From Clostridia bacterium (GTDB lineage: Bacteria; Bacillota; Clostridia; TANB77; UBA1234): DNA of 64,000 nucleotides. Below are positions 8,464 to 17,403 of the stretch, piece after piece (positions within the stretch are counted from its first letter, which is position 1; every line of letters begins with the position of its first letter). The stretch lies in NCBI GenBank assembly GCA_017462965.1, contig JAFTQC010000022.1:32242-96241 (forward strand). Reading direction: 5' to 3'. A program made the position numbers and the translations under genes. The notes under the pieces were generated by a model. It did no database searches, had not been told where the DNA came from, and saw only the letters and a program-made list of their open reading frames with translations.

Positions 8464-9514
8464 TTATTTTATATTATATAGATTTTGTAGTTGTTTCAAA
8501 TATTCATCCAAATTGTTTTGATTATCAGACGATGTTAGCGAATTAGTAGATAGCAATAACCATAATTGTCTATCGTCAAGCATGCGTGCTGCAAAGTTTG
8601 CTAAGTCAAATTCATTATTTGCAAGGAAGCCATTAAACTCATTTTTTACAATATTTTTTAGGCCGTTTGAAAAACATGCCAAGATAGGAACTCCTAATGC
8701 ACCAGCTTCTAATGCATATATAGGAACTTCTTCATAGTTATCCACAACAAATAAAAACTTTGCTTTTGATAGAAGTGTATAGTAATCATCAACAGTGGCA
8801 ACAAAAAAGATAGAATCATCTAATCCGACATTCTTTTATATATGATGAAAATGATTCAGCTAAAGGAAAGCTTGATATTACACCGCATTTAAAAGAAAAT
8901 CCTCTACCTTTAAGAAGCCCCATAATATTTATAAATTTCATAAATAATTCATCATTTATTTTATCGTAAAATAATAAAATATCAAAGAAATTTGGTACAT
9001 CTTTTTCTGACAATGTGGATTTCTTAATAACGTCTTCACAATTAATTGCCTTTCTTAAGAAAACGCTTTTTTCGATTAATGATTTACTATATTTATAATT
9101 TTTAAACATTTCTTCCGAAGGCCAAATGATTTTTGTAAAATGCTTAGATGCTGATTTGAAAAGCAGCGATTCTTTTGAAAACTTATGGAAAGATTCCGTA
9201 TCCTCGTGCAAGTGAGCAATTATTTTAATATCTTTTGAAAATTTACTAGCCAAAATGCAAGCTTTAAAATCATGTGCATGGATTACATTTGGTGCAAATG
9301 TTTTTATGATATTTGAGATTGATTTAAGATCCATGTTTTCTAATGGAAGATAATTTATTTCTTTTTTTCTTAATATTCTAGAAATAGGACCAGTTGGAGA
9401 AGCGTATGCGATTTCACAATCATTTTTTAGAAAATCAATTGACTGAACTATTGTATTTTCAATATCTGTAAATATTTTTGATGATAGAAGATGCAAGATT
9501 CTATAGTTTCCCAC
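8464..9514 (-). CDS. group 1 glycosyltransferase, needs a one-base (+1) shift at a CGG codon
   Basis: The N-terminal part (RILHLLSSKIF, NVIHAHDFKA, HLHEDTE) and C-terminal part (VPIYALEAGALGVPIL, NGFLANN) are two halves of one GT-B glycosyltransferase in different frames. The zero frame reads TGT CGG ATT AGA TGA and stops at 8816. Dropping the C of CGG (8825-8827) gives C-G-L-D-D-S-I-F-F, the expected family sequence. I put the start at GTG 9514, because the extension to 9571 overlaps a TATACT promoter box and AAAGGA lies before this GTG. It may be a pseudogene, a sequencing error or a recoded gene. The sugar donor is unknown. Confidence 0.75.
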
Positions 9515-9596
9515 AATATACACATCCTTTAATTTTTGTAAATTTGTTAGGTATAGTATAACATATGCCACAAAAAAATCATCAAAAAATTGAAAG

Positions 9597-9634
9597 AAAA
9601 AAAGGACAAGAGAACCGTCCCCTTGTCCTTTTTT
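9597..9634. terminator. bidirectional terminator hairpin
   Basis: AAAAAAAGGACAAG pairs with CTTGTCCTTTTTTT around AGAACCGTCCC. It lies downstream of the ClpX-like gene and upstream of the glycosyltransferase start. Confidence 0.75.
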
Positions 9635-9642
9635 TGAATTAA

Positions 9643-11079
9643 TTATTCGTCTTCATCGATGTACTTTTCGACTGGCGGGAAATCAATAGCTTCGAGAATC
9701 TTAGGATTCTTTTTGTTGTGAAGCAAAATGTTGATTTCGCCATTTTCACCAACTTCACAGACGCCATTAGGCTGGCTTTGGAAGATTCGGTAAAGAGCCG
9801 GACGAAGAACTTCATCGAGGCGAACTTCGACATCTCGTGCACCTGTTTTGGCGGCAATTACTTCATCAGCAATCTTGTTTACAAGAAGCGGATCGAAATA
9901 GAGTTCAAAGTTCTTGATTTTGAAGAACTTGTTGTAGCGCTCAAGGTGGCTATAGATGATGTCGACGATTGTACTATGCGAGAGATCATTCAAAGGAGAG
10001 ATGATTGGAATTCGACCAATCATTTCAGGAATAAAGCCGTATTCGATGAGATCGTCTGCGGTAACTTGAGACATTGAAACAGGCATTGTTGAACTTTGAG
10101 CGCCAAATCCAATTGTAGTCTTCTTCGAACGCTTCTGAATGATTTCTTCCAAACCTACGAACGCTCCCATCATTACAACAGTTAAATTACCGGTGTAAAA
10201 TGGAACAGAATTGTGTTTGATCCAAATGGTGGAAGGTTCCAGAAGCTTGAGAAGTTCTTGCTGAACAGCTTTGCCGACAACATCACGACCGCTTCCATCA
10301 GGAACAGCACGTTTTTTATCGATCTCGTCCAAAATTACAACACCGTTTTGGGCAAGTTCGATATTGCCTTTAGCAGCATCAAGCAATCTTTCAAGAACAT
10401 TCTCGACTTTGTCTCCAATGTATCCTGCAGAAGTGATAGGTGTAGCATTTGAAACAGAGTATACAACGCCAAAAGCTCTTGCTGCAGTTGTTGCAAGAAG
10501 AGTTTTACCAACACCTGTTCCGCCAATAAGCATAATGTGCTTATGCTTAAAAGGTTCATCACCAAGATCTTCCATCAGGTTAGCCATCTGATTGAAATAC
10601 AATGCGTAGAGAAATTTCTGAACTGATTCGTGCTGGCCGAAAACAGTTTTTTCTACGATTGCGGCAAGGCTATCTAATGAATAGTCGAGGCAATCGTACT
10701 TTTGCCTAAAAAGTTCAAGATCTTTTTCATCTTGAGATTTCTCTTCAACAGTTTTTACTGTCGTAATAGCAGAGCTAGCGGATGCAGAAGCCTCATTGAG
10801 ATCGTCGTCATCATCAGAAAAGCCATAGTCAGTAAGAGTACCATTATTACCATTTGGATTATTGCCAAACTTGCCAGAAGAGAATTCGAATGTGGTTCCA
10901 AGTTGCAATGCATAGTATGTAATGCATCCAGAACAGATGCATCCGATTTTATTGGAAATGCGGAGAGTAACTAATGCGAATGATTCGTCGTCATCGTAGT
11001 TTTCTATGTCAGCATAACTACGTGGTACCAGTCGATTGCAGATGAAACAGCGGACCCGTCGATTGGAGTTATTTCCCAT
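9643..11079 (-). CDS. divergent ClpX-like AAA+ unfoldase
   Basis: The start is the ATG for MGNNSN, which follows AGGAGGGAG; the ORF extends further upstream without a site. The product is 478 aa. A zinc-finger-like N terminus has C11, C14, C47, C49 and C52, spaced differently from classical ClpX. Walker A is GGTGVGKT (about 181) and Walker B VVILDEIDKK. The pore loop is GYIGDKVEN, the sensor/arginine-finger region FIPEMIGRIPII, and C-terminal TGARDVE. An IGFGA motif corresponds to the ClpP-docking IGF loop, so it may feed ClpP. The gene is GC-richer than its neighbours and has one in-frame CGG codon (11056-11058) with no frame change. Probably acquired, or a second specialised ClpX. Confidence 0.85.
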   Translation of the reverse strand: MGNNSNRRVRCFICNRLVPRSYADIENYDDDESFALVTLRISNKIGCICSGCITYYALQLGTTFEFSSGKFGNNPNGNNGTLTDYGFSDDDDDLNEASASASSAITTVKTVEEKSQDEKDLELFRQKYDCLDYSLDSLAAIVEKTVFGQHESVQKFLYALYFNQMANLMEDLGDEPFKHKHIMLIGGTGVGKTLLATTAARAFGVVYSVSNATPITSAGYIGDKVENVLERLLDAAKGNIELAQNGVVILDEIDKKRAVPDGSGRDVVGKAVQQELLKLLEPSTIWIKHNSVPFYTGNLTVVMMGAFVGLEEIIQKRSKKTTIGFGAQSSTMPVSMSQVTADDLIEYGFIPEMIGRIPIISPLNDLSHSTIVDIIYSHLERYNKFFKIKNFELYFDPLLVNKIADEVIAAKTGARDVEVRLDEVLRPALYRIFQSQPNGVCEVGENGEINILLHNKKNPKILEAIDFPPVEKYIDEDE

Positions 11080-11334
11080 ACATTTCTCCCTCCTATTTAA
11101 TAGAATAGAATTCATGTGTGATTGTGAATATTTTCTAGACGATTATACCATAAAATCTTAATATATCAACAAAAACGAAAATGGTTTGAGATGATAGAAA
11201 ATAAATTCTTAAAAAGTCGAACATTCTTTCTTGACTTTTTTTAGTTTTGAGATTATATTAAATGTAGTTCAAATTTCTATGGCGTTCCTGCCGAAATTTC
11301 CCATTTGAATTTTTAATTAAATAAAGGAGGTAAA

Positions 11335-11877
11335 ATGAAAAAATTTTTAGTTTCATTTTTTATTGCAGTATCTTTTTTTTCGACAGTTGTTTATGCTGGA
11401 ACATTGGTAAAGAAGGTATATTTTTCACCGTATCCAATTTTAATTGATAATGAAGAATATTCTTCAGAGACACCAATCTTGCAATATCAAGATAGGACGT
11501 ATGTTGCGTTAAGAGAATTTTCTGAAATGGTTGGGGTGGATGTGGATTTTGTTAATGGTAAAATAATTATTAATACAGAAAAAATGTCTGGAGATAATCA
11601 GAAAGAGGAGACGAAAAAGAAAGAAGAATACATTGTTGTTGAAATAAAGAAGGAAGAAGTAGTAGAAAATTCAAATTCTACTATTGTTTCTGATGCTACA
11701 AATGAAGTGGCAAGTAGTGCGACACAGTCAAATACGCGAATGGTATACGTTTCAAAAACGGGTAAGAAATATCATAATCTATCTAATTGTAATGGTGCGG
11801 AATATACAGGAATATCAATATCCGAAGCTTTAAGCAAAGGATGTACGCCGTGTTTAAGATGTGCAAATGTAAAATAA
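11335..11877 (+). CDS. secreted protein with copper-amine-oxidase-like N-domain
   Basis: A signal peptide (MKKFLVSFFIAVSFFSTVVYA) is followed by a stretch with PILIDNEEY and TYVALREFSEMVGVDVDF. This matches the copper-amine-oxidase N-terminal-like repeat common in clostridial secreted proteins, where it does not imply oxidase activity. A Lys/Glu-rich linker leads to a C-terminal module, KTGKKYHNLSNC...CTPCLRCANVK. Its conserved Cys pattern resembles the small metal-binding tail of many Firmicute exoproteins. AAAGGAGG precedes the ATG. It is likely exported and cell-surface associated, with substrate unknown. Confidence 0.75.
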   Translation: MKKFLVSFFIAVSFFSTVVYAGTLVKKVYFSPYPILIDNEEYSSETPILQYQDRTYVALREFSEMVGVDVDFVNGKIIINTEKMSGDNQKEETKKKEEYIVVEIKKEEVVENSNSTIVSDATNEVASSATQSNTRMVYVSKTGKKYHNLSNCNGAEYTGISISEALSKGCTPCLRCANVK

Positions 11878-11880
11878 TTT

Positions 11881-11912
11881 TTCGTCCAGTGGGAACGTCC
11901 CCGCTGGACGAA
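11881..11912. terminator. CGTCC/GGACG hairpin between convergent genes
   Basis: TTCGTCCAG pairs with CTGGACGAA around TGGGAACGTCCCCG. It lies between the ends of two convergent genes and probably terminates both. Confidence 0.6.
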
Positions 11913-11921
11913 AGTATATTT

Positions 11922-12533
11922 TTATTTTGAAATAATAGGTCCATTTCTATAAATATCTTTGGATTGTATTGCTTCATTACGTGTATGTGCGTGAGGAGTT
12001 GATGCTGAACCAAGTCCACAATTGTTACTAACATGTGGTTTAAAACAAGGTAATCCATAAGTAACAGTAGGTACTATGGAAACGTGTGAGCCTAAAAGAG
12101 AAATACTTAAAGAAGCAAATTCATCTCTTAAATTATCTCTTACTTTATCAGCAAATTCGTGACTATTAAGTCTAACAATTTGAGCAAATGTATAATTTCC
12201 AATAGCAAAATAAGCCGAACTTTTTATTACATCATCAACACTTCTTCTTACATCAGCTAATGCTTGTTGAACTCGATCTAAATCATCAGCTTTATATCTG
12301 CAAGTCACGGTAGCAGATATAACTTTGCCATCATCAGTTTCGTAATAATCAGTTAATGTTCTGCTTAGAGGATTTTTTGAAACAGTTGTTGTTACTTTGT
12401 CCATTGGCCACAAAAAATAGAATCCATTTCTTTTTGTTTTTAAATAGTGAGAGTTTCTATCGATTATTATCAAAGATTGATGTGGAACCTTTCTAAAAAA
12501 ACAGATTAAAATTAATAAAATAATAAATTCCAT
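11922..12533 (-). CDS. SPFH (band 7/stomatin-like) domain protein
   Basis: An N-terminal membrane helix (residues 2-14) is followed by VPHQSLIIIDRNSHYLKT...GFYFLWPMDKV and a SPFH core. This includes DGKVISATVTCRYKADD and a helix with RSVDDVIKSSAYFAIGNYTF. The 203-aa length is short because the usual coiled-coil region is replaced by a Gly/His/Asn-rich tail. Such proteins form membrane-associated oligomers. No NfeD or protease partner is adjacent. GGAGAAG precedes the ATG. Confidence 0.8.
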   Translation of the reverse strand: MEFIILLILICFFRKVPHQSLIIIDRNSHYLKTKRNGFYFLWPMDKVTTTVSKNPLSRTLTDYYETDDGKVISATVTCRYKADDLDRVQQALADVRRSVDDVIKSSAYFAIGNYTFAQIVRLNSHEFADKVRDNLRDEFASLSISLLGSHVSIVPTVTYGLPCFKPHVSNNCGLGSASTPHAHTRNEAIQSKDIYRNGPIISK

Positions 12534-12709
12534 AATTTCTTCTCCTTTACGATTGATACGTCTATAAACTTATTGTCTAAGAAAATTATAACATTTTGAA
12601 AAATAAAAGAAAAGAATAAACTATATCTATGTTTAATAATTATTGAATTTTAGGAGTTTTTTTGATAAAATTATCACATAGTTATGTGTTTTATTGAGGA
12701 GGAAAAAAG

Positions 12710-13105
12710 ATGAGTAAAAAAACAGAAAAAGAGCTTGATCCAGAAATTGTATGGACAGATAAAAAAAGACCGTTTTTTGGATTACCGCTATCATTTACTA
12801 GATATACTTTATATAAAGATCGTTTATATATAACGGTAAAATTTATTTCTGTACATGAAGAGGAAATAAGGTTATATAGAATATTTGATATTACTTTGAC
12901 AAAATCTATTTTTGAAAGATTATTTAAAGTTGGGACAATAACTTGTCATTCAGCGGATGTTTCTTCACCAGTATTACAAATAAAAAATATTAAAAATCCA
13001 GATGAAGTTCGAACTAAGTTATCTGAATTAGTTGAAGAATATAGAGATGAGAAAAACATTACAACAGGCGAATTTTTGTCTCCTACTGCAATGTATAGAA
13101 GATAG
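12710..13105 (+). CDS. bacterial PH-domain protein
   Basis: This 131-aa soluble protein has a strand-rich pattern (TRYTLYKDRLYITVKFISVHEEEIRLYRIFDITL) and a C-terminal helix. This fits the bacterial PH domain once called DUF304. ATTGAGGAGGAAAA precedes the ATG. The following gene (YidD) starts 11 bases after the stop, so it begins a small operon with YidD and a PilT-like ATPase. The function is unknown. Confidence 0.7.
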   Translation: MSKKTEKELDPEIVWTDKKRPFFGLPLSFTRYTLYKDRLYITVKFISVHEEEIRLYRIFDITLTKSIFERLFKVGTITCHSADVSSPVLQIKNIKNPDEVRTKLSELVEEYRDEKNITTGEFLSPTAMYRR

Positions 13106-13116
13106 AAAGTTGTTTC

Positions 13117-13380
13117 ATGATAAAGAATATTTTAATAAAATTGATAAAAGTATATCAATCTATACCAGGTGAATGGCATGCCTCGTGTAAATATTTTCCT
13201 ACATGCTCTAATTATGGAATTGAAGCGTTGGAAAAACATGGTGCTATAAAAGGAGGAATACTTACTTTTGTTAGATTACTTCGATGTAATCCATGGGCAA
13301 AAGGAGGATATTATCCTGTGCCTGAAAAGTTTACTCTGAAAGTAAAACATATAGATGAAAATAATGCAAAGGAAGAATAG
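13117..13380 (+). CDS. yidD: YidD, membrane protein insertion efficiency factor
   Basis: This 87-aa protein has the family hallmarks: CKYFPTCSNYGIEALEKHG, a LLRCNPWAKGGYYPVPE end, and three conserved cysteines. The usual GG-x-DPVP reads GGYYPVPE. YidD works at the inner membrane near YidC, but here it is not next to rnpA or yidC. It stands between a PH-domain protein and a PilT-like ATPase, with short intergenic gaps that suggest co-transcription. Confidence 0.92.
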   Translation: MIKNILIKLIKVYQSIPGEWHASCKYFPTCSNYGIEALEKHGAIKGGILTFVRLLRCNPWAKGGYYPVPEKFTLKVKHIDENNAKEE

Positions 13381-13391
13381 AGGTTTTAATT

Positions 13392-14495
13392 ATGATAGAT
13401 ATAGAAAAGATTTTGGCAGATGGTGTAACTAAAGGTGCATCAGATATTCATATAGTTGAAGGATCGAAACCGCTTTATAGAATTAACAGAACGCTTGTTG
13501 AAGTAGAAGAGGTTGAAGAAGTTAATGAAAAGGACATTTTCGATATTTTTGAATTTTTCATTAATGATAATCCAGGTTTAAGAAATATGTTTCAGAATGA
13601 AAAAAAATTAGATTTGAATTTTCAAATACTAGGTGCAAGACTACGTATTAATGTTTCTTCTGCAAGTGGGCTTCCTATATTTACGGCGAGAATTATAAAT
13701 AATAAATTGCCAAGATTCAATGATTTAGGTTTGCCTGATGTTGTTAGAAGAACAGCATCTTTACCACAGGGGTTAATCCTAGTTACAGGTAAATCAAATT
13801 CTGGTAAATCTACTACATTAAATGCTCTTATAAATGAGATAAATAGAACAGAAAATAGAAAGATTCTTACACTAGAAAATCCGATTGAATATCTTCACCA
13901 ATCAGACAAATCTTTAATAATACAAAAAGAAGTAGGTGAGGGAAAGGATTGTTTGTCTTTTAGTGATGGTGCAATTAATGCACTTAGAGAAGATTGCGAT
14001 ATAGTGGTGATTGGAGAAATTAGAGATAAAAATACAATAGATGCAGCTCTTGAACTTGCAGAGTCAGGCCATTTGGTTATAGGAACAATGCATACAAGAT
14101 CAGCTGCAGAAACAATTGATAGAATATTAGGATTCTATGATTTGTCAGATCAATTGGTTGTTAAATACATTGTTTCATCTGTTTTGAAAGCAGTAATATC
14201 TCAAAGATTAATTAATGGAAATGATAATAATTTAGTTATGGTTCCTGAAATTATGATTGTAGATGATGTTATTTCTGGATTGATAAGAAAAGAAAAATTT
14301 AGTAAATCAGAGATAGAAGACGCAATACAAACAAGAATGGAAAGAGGAAGTATAAGCTTTATAAATTCTTTAGCAAATGCCGTTAGCACAAAGAAAATAT
14401 CTTTATATCAAGCGAAAAAACAATTGGATGATGCAGGTTGTGAAAATTTAACAAGAATTTTAGGTCAGATAAACGAAAGAAAATTAAATTTTTAA
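13392..14495 (+). CDS. PilT-like type IV pilus retraction ATPase
   Basis: This 367-aa secretion ATPase has GASDIHIVEGSKPLYRI at the N terminus, Walker A TGKSNSGKSTTL (about residue 134), and an Asp box. Walker B is VVIGEIRD, and the His box GHLVIGTMHTRSAAETIDRI is the PilT/VirB11-class signature. In pili it powers filament retraction. No pilin, PilB or PilC gene is in the window, so it may be an orphan or serve a distant locus. It is the last gene of the PH-YidD-PilT run and is followed by a terminator. Confidence 0.88.
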   Translation: MIDIEKILADGVTKGASDIHIVEGSKPLYRINRTLVEVEEVEEVNEKDIFDIFEFFINDNPGLRNMFQNEKKLDLNFQILGARLRINVSSASGLPIFTARIINNKLPRFNDLGLPDVVRRTASLPQGLILVTGKSNSGKSTTLNALINEINRTENRKILTLENPIEYLHQSDKSLIIQKEVGEGKDCLSFSDGAINALREDCDIVVIGEIRDKNTIDAALELAESGHLVIGTMHTRSAAETIDRILGFYDLSDQLVVKYIVSSVLKAVISQRLINGNDNNLVMVPEIMIVDDVISGLIRKEKFSKSEIEDAIQTRMERGSISFINSLANAVSTKKISLYQAKKQLDDAGCENLTRILGQINERKLNF

Positions 14496-14511
14496 AGATA
14501 AAGAGTAAGAA

Positions 14512-14543
14512 AAAAGGGACTGAGAAAAGTCTTAGTCCCCTTT
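14512..14543 (+). terminator. GGGACT hairpin terminator
   Basis: AAGGGACTGAGA pairs with TCTTAGTCCCCTT, separated by a short A-rich loop. It sits just after the pilT-like stop and just beyond the stop of the converging 43-aa gene. Confidence 0.7.
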
Positions 14544-14550
14544 ACATATA

Positions 14551-14682
14551 TTATCCGTATTTATACATTGCATAACCAAGACCACCAATTATGAGCACAA
14601 TATGAATTGCACCATGAGTTAAAAGGGAAAGTATAAAATATAAGGCTATGCAACCAACTATTAAAGCTATTTTCTTTTCCAT
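14551..14682 (-). CDS. 43-aa single-helix membrane peptide downstream of PII-like gene
   Basis: The ATG follows TAGGAGGAATAAT. The peptide reads MEKKIALIVGCIALYFILSL, then LTHGAIHIVLIIGGLGYAMY and KYG. It has two hydrophobic stretches that may form one or two membrane helices. It begins 12 bases after the PII-like gene's stop, so it is the third gene of the DUF1538-PII operon. I know no family for it. The strong ribosome site and the operon position support it as a real gene. Confidence 0.6.
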   Translation of the reverse strand: MEKKIALIVGCIALYFILSLLTHGAIHIVLIIGGLGYAMYKYG

Positions 14683-14694
14683 TAATTATTCCTC

Positions 14695-15336
14695 CTAGAT
14701 TAATATTTCTGTTACCGGTAATGAAAATAATACAGAACCTGCCTTTGAAGCTGGACCTGCTTTTTTCATTATAGCTTGCATTATTACATTTCTCTTTTCT
14801 TTTTCAGTCACAATAAAAATCATTTCTTTTTCAGATCCTACAGTTACACCAAAAAACTTTTCTGAATCTCCAGCTCCTGTTCCTCTTGCGTGAATTACAG
14901 TTCCTCCAGTTGCACCTGCTTCTCGAGCAATTTCCATAACGCTATCCACATAGCCTCTGTTTGTAATAATCATTAAAAGTTCTTTATCAAATTTTGGTGA
15001 TAAGTCTTTGTGTGTATTTTCAGGTATATTTTCTGAAAGATGTTCCATTATTTGTTTCCCTCCTACAGTGGATATTGGCATTGCAAATGAATATATGTCT
15101 CTATATTTATCTTTTATTTTAGCACATACATCATAAGCCATATCTAAAGATGAAATGCTGAAAGTAATACATTTTTCTTTTTCAGCAATTCCGAGATAAT
15201 CCAGCATCATATCTGTAGCTGTGCCTCTACCGTATCTACCTAAAGTCATGGGGATATTATTTTTATTAAGTATACGGATGATTCCCTCGCTATTTTTTCT
15301 TGGTGATATATTAATAAGTGTAACTAGTTTAAGCAA
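14695..15336 (-). CDS. PII-like regulator linked to DUF1538 transporter
   Basis: The product is about 213 aa. Two GlnB-like halves can be seen: LVTLINISPRKNSEGIIRIL near the start, and ELLMIITNRGYVDSVMEIA ... GGTVIHARGTG ... FFGVTVGSEKEMIFIV in the second half. The last stretch matches the PII C-terminal nucleotide-binding strands. I favour the TTG at 15336, which has GGGAG eight bases upstream; TTG 15351 is possible. The start overlaps the end of the DUF1538 gene, so the two are coupled. PII proteins sense adenine nucleotides and gate transporters; that role here is inferred from context. Confidence 0.78.
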   Translation of the reverse strand: MLKLVTLINISPRKNSEGIIRILNKNNIPMTLGRYGRGTATDMMLDYLGIAEKEKCITFSISSLDMAYDVCAKIKDKYRDIYSFAMPISTVGGKQIMEHLSENIPENTHKDLSPKFDKELLMIITNRGYVDSVMEIAREAGATGGTVIHARGTGAGDSEKFFGVTVGSEKEMIFIVTEKEKRNVIMQAIMKKAGPASKAGSVLFSLPVTEILI

Positions 15337-16854
15337 TTTTCCCACTCCCAATCTAATTCTATGATTTCAATACCTTCTGAGTCATCAGAATTTTTATTTA
15401 ATTTATGCATTTTAATCTTATAAATTAATCCGCTAATTTGTACTGAAATAAGTGGTATAAGTGCAATCATTGCAACTACTCCAAATGCATCAGTTAATAT
15501 ATTTCCGCCTAAAGCTGTACAAAGTCCGATTGAAAAAGGAATTAAAAATGTTGTTGTTATTGGACCTGTAGCAACACCACCAGAGTCAAATGCAATAGAT
15601 GTGAAAATTTTAGGTGTTACGAATGATAGTAAAATGGCTATCATATAGCCTGGTATTAAGAAATACATTATAGAAATTCCATTCATGATTCTAATCATCG
15701 ATAATCCGACTGCTAAAGCCATACTAATTGAAAGATTAAATTTTACAGCTTTCTCAGGGATTGCTCCATCTGTGATTTCAGATATTTGTTTTACTAAAAT
15801 GATAACTGCAGGTTCTGCAATTACTATGAAATAGCCTATAAGCATTCCTATTGGTACTATAAGCCAACTATTTTCTATAAGCGCAATTCCATTTCCAAGA
15901 AGGTATCCAGCTGGTAAAAATCCAACGTTTACTCCAACAAGAAAAAGCACTAAACCAATATAAGTATATATTGATCCTAAAATAATTTTTGTAAATTCTT
16001 TCTTGTTTAGTTTAAAAACAAAAACTTGAAAAATTAAAAAAAATATTAGTATTGGTAATGTCGCAAGTGCAACTTCATATAAATAAGTTGGCATACTATT
16101 TGTAAAATTGTTGAATATTTCAATACTATTTGAAAGATTCTCTATTGTATAAGTGGCTGTTGAAGCTGAATCAATGTTGTAAAGCATTCCTAATAATAAT
16201 ACTGTTATGATAGGTCCTATTGAACATAAGGCAACAAGGCCAAAACCATCATTTTCATCGCCCTTTGAATTCATAATTGAACTAGCTCCGATTCCAAGTG
16301 CTAGAATAAAGGGGACGGTTATTGGTCCTGTAGTTACACCACCAGAATCAAATGCTATAGCCCAAAAGTCACTAGGTACGAAGTAGGTTAAAGTAAAAAT
16401 AAGTAAATAAAATCCAAACAATAAATAAGAAAGATTTATTTTAAATATAATTCTCAAAAATGCAATCACTAAGAATATGCCGAACACCTATTGATACAGC
16501 ACCTATCGTAATATAAGAAGGAATTGCGCTAATTTGAGTTGCTAATATTTTTAAATCTGGTTCTGCAATTGTAACTATGGTTCCAAGAATAAAAAGCATG
16601 AAAATAACATAAAGAATGTTTTTCGTTTTTGCAATGTGAGCTCCGATTCTTTGACCTATTGCAGACATTGATATTTCAGCACCTAGAGTAAAAAGTCCCA
16701 TTCCAAGAATCAAAAGAACTGTGCCTACAAAAAATGTGGCTATTGAGTCAGCAGGAAGCGGAACTAATGTAAATGACAAAAGTAAAACAATAAAAGAAAT
16801 TGGCAAAATAGCCGATAGAGCTTCTTTTATTTTAGATTTGATTTTTTCGTTCAC
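15324..16854 (-). CDS. DUF1538 membrane transporter, needs a one-base (+1) shift at a CGG codon
   Basis: DUF1538 proteins are about 500-residue membrane proteins with two repeats. Here the first 137 codons are in one frame and the remaining ~387 in the next. The zero frame reads GGT GTT CGG CAT and stops at 16441. Removing the C of CGG (16480-16482) gives A-V-S-I-G-V-G-I-F-L-V-I-A-F-L-R, which restores the membrane helix. Both repeats carry a FDSGGV-x-TGPIT motif (about residues 170 and 410 of the joined protein). Start ATG 16854. The PII-like gene follows. It may be a damaged gene, a sequencing error or a recoded gene. Confidence 0.8.
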
Positions 16855-16949
16855 ATTAAATTCTCCTTATCTTTAAGTATAAATATTTCGTATCTAGTAT
16901 AACATTTTGGTATAAGTTCTTGCAATAACCAAAAAATGGAGAAAAAAAT

Positions 16950-16977
16950 AACCTTAGTGAATTTTTTCACTAAGGTT
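16950..16977 (-). terminator. terminator of tRNA-Gly
   Basis: AACCTTAGTGAA pairs with TTCACTAAGGTT, followed on the minus strand by TTATTTTTTT. It lies just after the tRNA-Gly 3' end. Confidence 0.85.
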
Positions 16978-16982
16978 AAGAT

Positions 16983-17058
16983 TGGAGCGGGAAACGGGGC
17001 TCAAACCCGCGACCTTCGCCTTGGCAAGGCGACGCTCTATCAACTGAGCTATTCCCGC
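16983..17058 (-). tRNA. tRNA-Gly (anticodon GCC)
   Basis: A full cloverleaf is seen: acceptor GCGGGAA with TTCCCGC, anticodon stem TCGCC/GGCGA with a normal 7-base loop TTGCCAA, and a T arm with GGTTTGAGCCC. CCA is encoded. TTGACT and TAATAT boxes with a 17-base spacer precede it. It reads GGC and GGU codons. Confidence 0.95.
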
Positions 17059-17133
17059 ATAAGTCATGCGATATTTAGTATATTACAACATATTTTTTAT
17101 CAAGTCAACAATTTTTTTTAATTTAAATAAAAT

Positions 17134-17207
17134 TGGAGGCGCCAATCAGATTTGAACTGATGATCAGGCTTTTGCAGAGCCGTGCCTTACCACTTGGCTA
17201 TGGCGCC
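17134..17207 (-). tRNA. tRNA-Cys (anticodon GCA)
   Basis: The acceptor GGCGCCA pairs with TGGCGCC. The anticodon loop is CTGCAAA with anticodon GCA. The T arm is CAGTTCAAATCTG and CCA is encoded. It is upstream of and on the same strand as tRNA-Gly, but that gene appears to have its own promoter. Confidence 0.95.
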
Positions 17208-17403
17208 AAAACATGTTGCATTAGTTATTATAGTGTATATTAATGGATATGTCAAGGATAAAAAAATATGATAAAAGATTTTATAAATTTGTAGATTACA
17301 AGGGTGTTAAAAAAATGTTACAATACCATTACAAGTATTGTAAATGGGGAAGTTTGTGTATAGAATGAAGCTATATTATAAAACCTAATAGAAGAGGTGT
17401 ATT

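Noticed and set aside
9718..10974. several plus-strand ORFs over the ClpX-like gene
   Set aside because: They lack ribosome sites and are antisense to a strong AAA+ coding frame with clear motifs.
16441..16854. separate 137-aa DUF1538 half gene
   Set aside because: It ends in the middle of a membrane helix that continues in the next frame. The joined length matches the family.
16983..17058. tRNA-Gly as a quadruplet-decoding (+1 suppressor) tRNA
   Set aside because: Its anticodon loop is a normal seven bases (TTGCCAA), with no extra base.
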